Positions 1-8,454 of a stretch of DNA of 64,000 nt are shown here, one piece after another (within the stretch, counting starts at the first letter, position 1; each line of letters begins with the position of its first letter). Source of the DNA: Turritopsis dohrnii (Eukaryota; Cnidaria; Hydrozoa; Anthoathecata; Oceaniidae); assembly GCA_027922465.2 (NCBI GenBank), contig BQMF02000176.1, positions 496,001-560,000 on the forward strand, given 5' to 3'. The notes beneath the pieces are model-generated. The model did no database searches and was not told the origin of the DNA. It saw only the letters and a list, made by a program, of their open reading frames with translations. The translations under genes were made by a program, and so were the position numbers.

Positions 1-1
1 G

Positions 2-241
2 GCTGTAGCCTATGCTCATTGTCTTCATCTTTTCGATCGTTATCAGAAGCGCTTAGTTAACTTAGTTGGCCCTGATCTTTCTGTTAATCTTCATCCCCTC
101 TCACATCGGAGAAATGTTGCTTCCCTGTCTCTTTTCTATAAATCCTTTCATGGGCATTGTTCGGATGACTTGCATCAACTGATTCCTTCTCCTAAGACTT
201 TCTTTCAGAACATTGCCACTCTTCGAATTCTCATCCTTTGA
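2..241 (+). pseudogene. Non-LTR retrotransposon RT, C-terminal fragment
   Basis: Frame 2 is open from the window edge to a TGA at 239-241 and gives about 79 residues. It reads like the post-catalytic tail of LINE-type reverse transcriptases: an aromatic/basic helix (LFDRYQKRLVNL), then the hallmark LSHRRNVASLSLFYKSFHG. The catalytic part lies outside the window or is lost, so this is either the 3' end of an element that starts upstream or a 5'-truncated copy. No poly-A tail or target duplication was recognised. Family recognition is by motif only; the clade is not assigned. Confidence 0.7.
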
Positions 242-710
242 CTGTTCAGGTCCCAACTTGCCATAAGAACTTTTATTCATCTAGCTTTTTCCTTTGGACT
301 GCTTGAATTCTCTCCCTCATAGTTGTTTTCCTGCTGAGTATGATCTGCAATCTTTCAAATCCAAGGTTAACCGCCACAATATATAGCTGTCATTACAAAA
401 TATATTTATATAAATATATTTATTAAATTTCTGACCATGTACTCCCCAAAAATCTGGAAGAAACATTACTGTCACTATGCAAAACTTGATTAACCAAAAA
501 ACTTGATTATATCTGAATGACATAAAGTTCTTCATTTTGTTAGTACGAAATGATATTAAGGATTCAGTGATCAATTCAGATAAGACAATGAGTATGCACG
601 TAAGTCAATGTAAATGTTATGAATTTATTGTCAATCTTCCTAACAGAATTCCTAATTCACAAGGAGAAAAAGGAAAGCGTAGATTTTAATGATACTAAAT
701 ACATCTATAT
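242..710. other. AT-rich spacer, no gene seen
   Basis: The open frames here are short, AT-driven and without recognisable motifs or splice context. Confidence 0.5.
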
Positions 711-2078
711 GTGACGTTCCAGGGGATTTTGATAACAAACGATATTAACGATAATTATTAACGATATTATCGTTAATAAAATAATAGAATTAGCGATATT
801 ATCGCTAATAATTATCGTTGCGTTATTATAGTTAATAGCGCTATTATCGTTAATATCGTTATTATCGTTAATATCGTTATTATCGCTATTATCGTTATAT
901 ATATCATATTATACTATAATTACGAAATTATAGTAAGGAAATAACTATATTTTTGATATTAACGATAATAACATTAATATTAAACATGTGATCATTTTAT
1001 TTGTGACAAGGAAACCATTTCGCGTATATTAATCTTTCTTTCGCTTGATTACGGCGTAAGAAATTCAATTATAGAATTACCCTCAAGTAGAGTTTTAGAG
1101 CCCTGTGTAAACACAACTTTCAGACAACCTTTCACATAAACTTCATAAGAAACTGAAGGAAACAGGTAATATTATTATTTAAACGAAGGTGAGTATTTCA
1201 AAAGAGAACTTTTGCAACTGGTCAAGCCGACGTTAAAATGTTTTCATTCGTCCTTCATCCCAATGTTGAACCTGAAAACATTATCGACAAAATGACAAAA
1301 ATCAATAATGATCACTGAAAACATTGCGATCAATTTAATTAAGGGTACATCTTCACCCAGTGCAAGTGAAATGTCTTTCGAAAGAATAATAAAAAAAGTT
1401 TTGCTATCGAAAAAAACTTTAATGTAACGTGTCTTTAATAATGTAAAGTTTTTTTCCCAAGAGCTTATAGAAGGCAACCCGTCGAACAATTCAGAAAAAA
1501 GAATTATAGCAGACGGTACCTGCTTTCGAACTTCTGTATCTTTAATCTCCAAATGAATATAAGAACCAGCTAATTAAGTTCAATTTAATACACAAACGCA
1601 TGCTACCTGCAAATGTACATTTCAAAATAATACATTACCAAATCGAATGACACGGTATTTTAAAGTGGCTTTTCAAATTTGTGCTGAAGGTACAGGAATA
1701 ACAAATGAAAAAAAAATGCTTTGTTATTTCTAGAAAAATATACGTCCGTGTGTCATAATCAAATGAATCAGAGTTTATCATGTCATGAACAAGCGAGTTT
1801 GTTTTGAAATGATTGCTATTTGGCGAAATAATAATTAAATCACGGCTATTTTAGAACTTCATAAAACGACACATATGTGAAATGTATAAACAAACTTCTT
1901 GAACAAAACTTTTTGACGATAGTAACGGTAACGGTGTGCTCTTACCATATTAACGATATTAGCGATATTAACGATAATAACGTTACTCTGTAGTTCCATT
2001 AACGATATTAACAATAATAACGATATTAACGATATTAACGTTAATATCGTTTGTTATCAAAATCCCCTGGAACCTCAC
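711..2078. mobile_element. TIR element, family 1 copy 1 (non-autonomous)
   Basis: A 1,368-bp element whose ends are inverted repeats. The left end is GTGACGTTCCAGGGGATTTT followed by GATAACAAACGATATTAACG, and the right end is its reverse complement with one mismatch over about 40 bp. Just inside both ends are arrays of the palindromic words TTAACGATA and ATTATCGTTAAT (about 735-900 and 1945-2050). Flanking TATA/ATAT makes the exact target duplication ambiguous. The interior has no credible protein gene; the minus-strand frame at 1244-1552 lacks any motif. A second member of the family lies at 48624-50205. It is probably a non-autonomous DNA transposon mobilised by an unknown transposase. Confidence 0.8.
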
Positions 2079-2789
2079 ATATATACATACAAAATCAAGA
2101 TACATAACTGAAAAGGGAAATTTGTGCTTTAATTCCATTAATTGCCATATTTTTTATTTAAAAACATGCCTTATCTGAACTAAATTTCATGAAAAGATTA
2201 TGAAAATAGATTCAGAAACTTAAAAAGCAATAAATTTTTAATTACGTATAGACGCCAGGGCAATATGAAAGCATAACTGACACAATACGAAACTTACATT
2301 AACTCTTAATAAACTTAATGAACAAAATGACATCAAATTTATATGCTTTCAGATATCACTGTGATTACGTATGTACGGTCAATCTTCCTAATTATGAAAA
2401 GACTTCCCAAACACAAAAAGTAAACCAAGATTAGGATTATGCAAAATATGACCTAAACTATAACTGAAAACAGAAATTTGCGTTAAAAGATGTCCAATGT
2501 TTAGAATTTACAAACAATCCAGGTAAGTTTCAATTTGTCCCCATTCCTAACTCAGGACATTGATAATACAGCCAAGAACTATACTAGTACATAAGCTGAA
2601 ATAGCTAGAGAAACATCAAACATAAAATGAGATGCACAGGCAGAGGGTAGACAAGACATTCCTTGTATGTTGTTGGAGCTGAAGAGGAAACTGAGCTGAG
2701 CTGTATCTATCCAGAGCTTAAAAAGCACTACAGCCCACACATGAAACAAACAGTATTTTGTAACTAGAACACTGCGTAAATGACTGTAA
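2079..2789. other. Spacer, no gene seen
   Basis: AT-rich sequence without supported coding potential, RNA gene or element ends. Confidence 0.5.
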
Positions 2790-3170
2790 AATACGGGTCA
2801 CTTTTATAAACGTACTTTACCGTATTTCAAAAGAATACGTGCAGAAACGGTGAATTTATCTTCCCGTATTCACTTTTGTTCACGACACCGTATATTCCTG
2901 TATAAGGACTACTTGAGAACGGGATACCCGAATTCAGCGTGTTCTTGAAAACGTGAATACCGTTCACATCCCGGATCAATTAATGAATACGGTGATAACC
3001 AGGACTACTATTCGAATACGTATATGATTCTTGCACCGTATTCGAAAATGCTAAATCGTATACGTGTAGGGTTTTTGTTCCGTATTCGAAAACGTCAAAT
3101 CGCTTTCATCTTGCATCAGTTTATTGTGCACGTCAAATACTGGGTCGTAAGCGGGTTAGGGACGTAGTAC
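2790..3170. repeat. GAATACG/CGTATTC-rich block
   Basis: The word CGTATTC or its complement GAATACG, with close variants, occurs about a dozen times in under 400 bp, often as inverted pairs (for example near 2875, 2925, 3010 and 3085). The spacing is irregular, so it is not a simple tandem array. It looks like a degenerated palindrome-rich repeat or the subterminal part of an unrecognised element. Confidence 0.5.
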
Positions 3171-3401
3171 AGATAACCCGTTAATAGCCCGTTTTATTCG
3201 GGAACTGTAGGACTGCCTGGGATTTTAAAACATGTATAAACCATTTGCAAATGCGAAATTGTTTATAGATCGCAATGTTTCGAATGTTAAGAAGCGTGTA
3301 TACGGGAATTATTTGAAGCATGAGAAGAAAAAATAAGTATACTGGATGGAGAATGATTTTCAATTCACTATTATACATTTACACTATATACATTACAACC
3401 A

Positions 3402-3728
3402 CTATAGTTCATCATCCTCTTCTTCCTCTGTTTCGGAAGACTGTTCGGAGAATTCTTCCACTTCAATATGTTGCTCGTTTGCCATTGCAAACGCCTGGCA
3501 ACACTCATTTGGTTCTCTTTCCAAAGGAGGGCCATATGTCCGAACGACACCAACAGCATCATCAATTCTTTTCAATAATTCAGAAAAACTTGGTTTCCGC
3601 CAAGGCAGTGTTCGGAAAAATTTATTTCCTTCTTCATCGCACTCATGGTCGCTCATTCCATATCGATTGAGTTGTGTCCAGTATTCCAGGTCACTCCCCT
3701 CTTTCTCAACCTTGTCTGTTGCATGATC
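3402..3728 (-). CDS. Acidic hypothetical protein, terminal exon
   Basis: A minus-strand open frame of about 109 codons, read from an acceptor-like AG near 3729 to the stop at 3402. The first in-frame ATG is at 3656, but the frame stays open and protein-like upstream of it, so it is probably the last exon of a spliced gene. It holds a short patterned segment (WTQLNRYGMSDHECDEEGNK), an SFSELLKRIDDAV helix, and ends in a run of Glu/Asp (ETEEEEDDEL). The GMS.(D/E) block followed by a Trp-Arg pair recalls accessory proteins of large eukaryotic DNA transposons, but this is only a resemblance. No catalytic domain is visible and upstream exons were not found. Confidence 0.4.
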   Translation of the reverse strand, partial: DHATDKVEKEGSDLEYWTQLNRYGMSDHECDEEGNKFFRTLPWRKPSFSELLKRIDDAVGVVRTYGPPLEREPNECCQAFAMANEQHIEVEEFSEQSSETEEEEDDEL

Positions 3729-3741
3729 TAATTTAATTTAA

Positions 3742-5852
3742 ACAATACTGTAAGTTATTATCTTTTATAAAGATTTACAGAATGATTTAATTTGAATTAT
3801 TATTAACTTACGTGAATCCTCTTTTGATTTTTGGCTTTTCCCACTTACTATTATTCAAGAAACTACGAGCTGAATCATAAGCATAAACAAGAATTTTCTT
3901 TTATAAATGTTAAGAAACAAAAATTAAACGTGTTAAAAAGTAATCAAAGGAAATGTTATAAAATATATGAAAGGTAAGTGTGAAAATTATAATTACAGTA
4001 ACAATAACACACGTCGGCTCATAAGAAGACAATGACGGATAAAAACTGAAAACAAACCACGGAAACCACAAAACACAGAGAACACGCACGCAAGAAATGA
4101 TAAGAAATTATACGGAGCGATTTGCCAATCAATCAAATTCTTACAATTTAGTGCAAGTCTAAAAATAATTATTTTTGGGGAGTTATTTAAAAAGTACTCC
4201 TAAATTACTCCTTGAATTAAAAGAAACCACGTTAAATCAGAGGCTTTTTAATTACTTTCCCCACATCCCACATAATCTGCATTATTTAATTCAAATTACA
4301 AAATTGATTTCAATAATCTCCGCAAAAGTAGGGGCTCATAATCGTCTGTAATACATTTTGGAAGTGGCTATGGGTTTAACTTTCATTGCCGGATTTCTAT
4401 CCATATATATATATGCAAACTCATATTATGCAAATGATACAACAAAAAGGATCAGAAATCTCCAAAATTGTAAAAACATCATGTTGTAAGCCGAAAACAT
4501 TTTTACATAATGTTTGGATTTGTTTGGATAAGCAGAAACATGAAGTAGGAGAGGAAATAATTATAACCGCACCTAAAAGTGCCAAAACATCAAAACAGTG
4601 TCTTCGCGACACTTTGGACTGACGCGTACCCGCAACGATGGATAAAGTAAGTATTACGAGATTATTATGTATACATTACAACGGGGGGCGGGAGGGCAGT
4701 TACTTAATAATCATTATAATCTTCTTGTTCAAACTTTCTTTATTCCTTTGAAACAACGAGGCACAATAATTGCCTCGCTATACCCAGACAGAAAGAATAA
4801 AGTTATGATCGTAAACTTTAACAACAAACCAACGACATGTTGAGCTTTATTTAGAAGTAATTTTGTGTAACAAAAACACGAGGGTTAGAGTTTAGAGTTC
4901 AATCGAGTTGAGAAGTAAAATGTGTCAGGAAATTATCAGCATGAAATTTATCGATTGAATATTATCAATTTGAGCGGTATTTTTACCACCTAACCTCTTC
5001 CAGATTCCCTTGTTTAAGCTGCTTTGTTTTAGATCATTTTGGGCGTAATTTGAACACTTTATCTCTTCCATAAACCCTAGTTTAGGTTCATTGTTTTAGA
5101 TCACTTTGATCGTTATCAGTCCAAAGTCATCATCATGATTTCGTTCCATCACAACAAACAAGACGCATGCTGTTCTCGTAAAGAATGAATATTTGACTCG
5201 TTCAACAGAGTCAGAAAAAGCAAAGTTTTGACCGCAAACAATTTACGATCAGATCTCATCCCAGTCGGGAAAATGTCAAAAAATCACTGCGAAGAAGAGC
5301 ATTTTCATTGATATAATATTTATATAGTTCGTAGTATAATATGTATATAGAAATGTACTCCCCGCAGAGATTTCCCAACAAATTTGCTCGGTGGATTGTT
5401 AAATAAACCTCTAGTTAAAAACTGCGATTATAAAACATTACTCTCCACCACTCTTTCTGCACTCCTTCACTATATCTTATTGAAACAAAAAAAAACATAA
5501 TTTATGTTATTACCCAGTCCACTAGACTTCATTTTTGACATATAATTGACGGCATCTCCAAAGACACACAGTGACTTGATATCTTCATCCCGACCACACC
5601 AACAACGGCCGGCCCTAAAGTGTTGTGTAAAAGAATAACCGTTAAAGTTTTTTAAGTAAGTTAAATTTAGTTGTTCCATGGAGGTTGAAAAAATAACAGG
5701 AGATTGAACTCTTTTGTTTATATTCAAATTCGTCTCCTTAAATTTACCCGCGTTTGAGAAGATGTTTTCGCTCTCGTATTTAATTGGTTAAAATAAGAAT
5801 AGAACATTCTTCATTACCTAATGTTTATTAGGGCCGTAGTGTTGATTTTAAA
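3742..5852. other. Long spacer, no gene seen
   Basis: About 2.1 kb of AT-rich DNA. The frame at 4386-4622 and its antisense mirror lack motifs and splice context. No tRNA, rRNA or element ends were recognised. Confidence 0.4.
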
Positions 5853-6340
5853 ATGGCTTCCTACAACGAGAGTGATGTTGAAAGTGAACACGAATTTAAT
5901 GTTGATGAAGATTTAGAGATTGATGCTTCAAAGAGGAATTTTTTCAATGATTTTGAAAGTGAAGAGGTTGATTTTGAAGAAATAAGCAATTCTATGTTGT
6001 TAAATGAAGTGTCTTCACCTGATATTATTCCTGTGGCTTTTGTGGCTGAGGAAGATGTTCCATTGGTAACAACGGAAGGAGCAGAAGGAGGAGGAAAGAA
6101 AACCAAGATGGAACAGAAATTCATTTGTCCAAAATGTTGTATAAAGTATAAAAAGGAGTTTTTCTACGTTAAGCACATTTCAGTCTGTGGTAAGTACTCA
6201 GGATTTTTCGGTTAAAGCTGAAAATACAAATTCAATATCCCTATATTGTGTCTTTTTCTTTATTACTGGTTTAGGTTCATATGAAGAAGCTTCAACAAAA
6301 AGAAACCCAACAAAAGCATCTTCAAATTCAGATACTTCAA
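5853..6340 (+). CDS. Acidic C2HC zinc-finger protein, first two exons
   Basis: Exon 1 (5853-6189) starts at an ATG, and exon 2 (6275-6340) continues the frame. The donor after exon 1 is G|GTAAGT, the acceptor before exon 2 is TTTAG, and exon 2 ends at a GTAAGT donor, so the gene should go on downstream. The product begins with about 85 strongly acidic residues, then a finger with C-x2-C-x12-H-x3-C spacing (CPKCCIKYKKEFFYVKHISV plus Cys), then a Ser/Thr-rich stretch. A similar C2HC finger occurs in the exon at 24239-24336, which may mean this is a 5' part of a related composite gene. Downstream exons were not located; the Gypsy insertion at 8.3 kb may separate them. Confidence 0.55.
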
Positions 6341-6854
6341 GTAAGTGATCCTGATTTTATGTTTCAAATTTTAAGACAAAGCTGTTGATTTTTTTTATGA
6401 TTACATATATTTTTTACTGGTTATTTACATAAATTCATTCTCTTATAAGATTGTTAACATTGAATAAAGATATATTACTTACAACTGCACCTGAAATTGT
6501 TGAATAATCACTATGGAAAGCAGCAACTGATCCTGTGAATAACATCGTGTTATGTGAAAATGTAGAGACACCAGGAAACAGAATAAAAAGACTGAGTGAA
6601 GCATTGTTAGCTAAGAAAGATAGCTAAGATAGCAACTCATTTAAAATAGCAAGCAGCACTTTAATAACATCGATATTCGAAATTATTGATAGAAAAAAAT
6701 TGAAATACATCGGAAATACATCGATATACAGTTTCTGATGCCAGTAAAGGATTATGGAAATTTGTTTATGATGACATACAATCACCCGACTTTTCATCAC
6801 TGATACATTTTGTTTTGATGGAATGTGTTCATGAAATTGTGAAGAGGGAAAATG
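6341..6854. other. Spacer, no gene seen
   Basis: Probable intron or intergenic DNA following the second exon of the acidic zinc-finger gene. No coding signal was recognised. Confidence 0.4.
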
Positions 6855-7012
6855 AAAACAAACCAGCGTTTTTTTGGTCTGCAATCCTCAGCAAGAATGG
6901 TTATCGAATGCACATTTGGACGGTTAAAGGTACGGTTCGGATGCTTAAGGAGAGAAATGGACATAAATTTGAAAGAACTGCCTGCTGTAATCCATTCATG
7001 TAAGGGATGCTT
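6855..7012 (+). pseudogene. Harbinger-type (HARBI1-like) transposase fragment
   Basis: The frame beginning near 6852 contains ARMVIECTFGRLKVRFGCLR followed by REMDINLKELPAVIHSC. This is the C-terminal part of DDE_Tnp_4/Harbinger nucleases; the Glu of VIECTFG matches the third catalytic acid. Only about 45 matching residues remain and the two catalytic Asp are absent. After the fragment the frame runs into unrelated sequence. It is a small relic, more diverged than and not collinear with the intact Harbinger copy at 56.65 kb. Confidence 0.75.
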
Positions 7013-7359
7013 TCACAACGTTTTTGGGACGTCTCCATACAGATTAAATTACGACCTTCGAAAGAATTATAAATTTTCAAAAGCGATTAGTCAACAAAGT
7101 TTCATCGAATAGGTTTTACTACAGTTGCATGATTTAAAGAATTTAAAATAGACCAATTACAAATACGTAAGACAAAGAGAAATTATAACATTCACGTGTG
7201 ATATAGAAAGTTTCAAAAGCAAAGACTTTCTTGTAAGAAAAGGTTAATACTGTTAATAATGATACATGTAACATAAGTTTCGATAAAAGACGTTTAGATA
7301 AAACTTAGAAGAATTAATTAAACATGGCGTTTTGTCAAAGGCAAACCAGCAAAGTGTAA

Positions 7360-7634
7360 ATGGAAAAACACCTTGAAAAGATACAATCCTGTTCGGTGAA
7401 ATCAACGGTGAGTTTCTCTTTTCTGAATCCATTCGGTGGGTATATTTGTACGTATTTATACATTCTTGTTGAAATTAGTTTCAGCATTCCAGCACCAGAA
7501 GAGCACTGCAGGTGATGCTCAAAGATCTCCTGATCGATAATGAGGTTGGCGAAATTTCAAAAAGGCTAGCCGAAGGGAGTTTTAAATATGGAAATACATG
7601 TGACTCAAAATTTTATAACTTGAAGACAAATTAG
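7360..7634 (+). CDS. Small two-exon hypothetical protein
   Basis: Exon 1 (7360-7407) runs from ATG to a donor ACG|GTGAGT. Exon 2 (7485-7634) follows TTTCAG and ends with TAG. The 77-nt intron is phase 0 and joins 16 and 49 codons into a 65-residue basic protein. It has an amphipathic central segment (RRALQVMLKDLLIDNEVGEI) and no known motif. Support is good splice sites plus an uninterrupted frame in AT-rich DNA; no family was recognised. It could equally be a chance pairing or an accessory gene of an unrecognised element, since the relic upstream and the GACGTC repeat downstream mark transposon-rich ground. Confidence 0.35.
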
Positions 7635-7734
7635 TTAGTATATGTTGAACTGTAAATTGTTGCTTGTAAATTTTTAAAAAGAATTAAAAAGGAGACATCC
7701 ATTGAATTTGTATGTTTTGTTCTTTGGGGTGTCA

Positions 7735-7870
7735 TCGAGACGTCTCAGTGAGGATGTGATTGGAACGTATTTTGAGATTCCCACTTCCCAACCAATTAGC
7801 GACGTCTTAGGGACGTCTTGGAAAGACGTCTCTACGACGTCTTTAAGACGTCTTTGTGCCCACTGGGTTA
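7735..7870. repeat. AGACGTC palindromic repeat (MITE-like)
   Basis: Seven or more copies of GACGTC/AGACGTCT in about 135 bp, ending with a GTGCCCACTGGGTTA-type border. The dense palindromes and sharp GC rise are typical of a short hairpin MITE. An open frame across it is incidental. Confidence 0.55.
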
Positions 7871-7887
7871 GTATGCTGGATGAGTAA

Positions 7888-8312
7888 AAAATAAGTGTTG
7901 TGAATTACCCAGAGGAGTTTTTCACTGAGTATAAAAATGGTTCCACAGATGTCACAGTTCTGTCATTACGGTTGTGTTTTTAAGGTTAATGCTTTTTCAA
8001 GGTTTCTTTTAGTTTGTTTTGTTTTTCTTTTGATATCGTCATTGTATGATTAAGTTTTTTGTATCCTTTTTGGATGGTTTCATTTGTTAAAAAATCTTTA
8101 GCTATACAAATTCTCTTATTAAGTTTGTGTCTTTAATTATTATTTTTAAGTTTAATATATGTTCTTTAAGTTCCTTTTTTATTGTTTGTTTGTTTGTTTG
8201 TCATAATACGGTTAGGTATTTAAATCATTATGAATTCGAAATCTTTTTTCTTTTAGATAAGCAAAATAAAAAATACAATAACCATAAAGAAATGAAACTC
8301 ATGATTTAAATC
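7888..8312. other. Spacer, no gene seen
   Basis: T-rich DNA up to the retrotransposon target site. No supported gene. Confidence 0.4.
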
Positions 8313-8317
8313 ATGAT
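8313..8317. other. Target site duplication, left (ATGAT)
   Basis: ATGAT directly before the 5' LTR is repeated at 13353-13357 directly after the 3' LTR. This is the 5-bp duplication expected of LTR-element integration. Confidence 0.9.
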
Positions 8318-8412
8318 TGTAGAGATGTCATTATTTTACTATTTCGTTTATATTTCATAGGCCAAGATTCACAATATATAACTAATAATATATTTGAACA
8401 AGTCATTCTTCA
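8318..8412 (+). repeat. 5' LTR (95 bp)
   Basis: Starts TG and ends CA, and matches 13258-13352 base for base as read by eye. At 95 bp it is unusually short for Gypsy. AT-rich, with ATATATAACTAATAATATAT as a possible promoter core. Confidence 0.9.
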
Positions 8413-8415
8413 TCT

Positions 8416-8432
8416 TGGCCTTTTACTGATAC
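8416..8432 (+). promoter_or_regulatory. Candidate primer binding site
   Basis: TGGCCTTTTACTGATAC begins three bases after the 5' LTR, with the TGG expected for pairing to a tRNA CCA end. The priming tRNA was not identified. Confidence 0.45.
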
Positions 8433-8454
8433 TTTTACTTTTCTTGTGACGAAA

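Noticed and set aside
1244..1552. Minus-strand ORF of 102 codons
   Set aside because: Lies wholly inside the family 1 TIR element, has no motif, and is not obviously shared with the second copy.
3320..3726. Plus-strand ORFs over the acidic exon
   Set aside because: Mirror images of the Glu-rich minus-strand exon; low-complexity Ser/Leu reading and no motif.
4386..4622. 78-codon plus-strand ORF
   Set aside because: No motif, AT-driven composition and no splice context.
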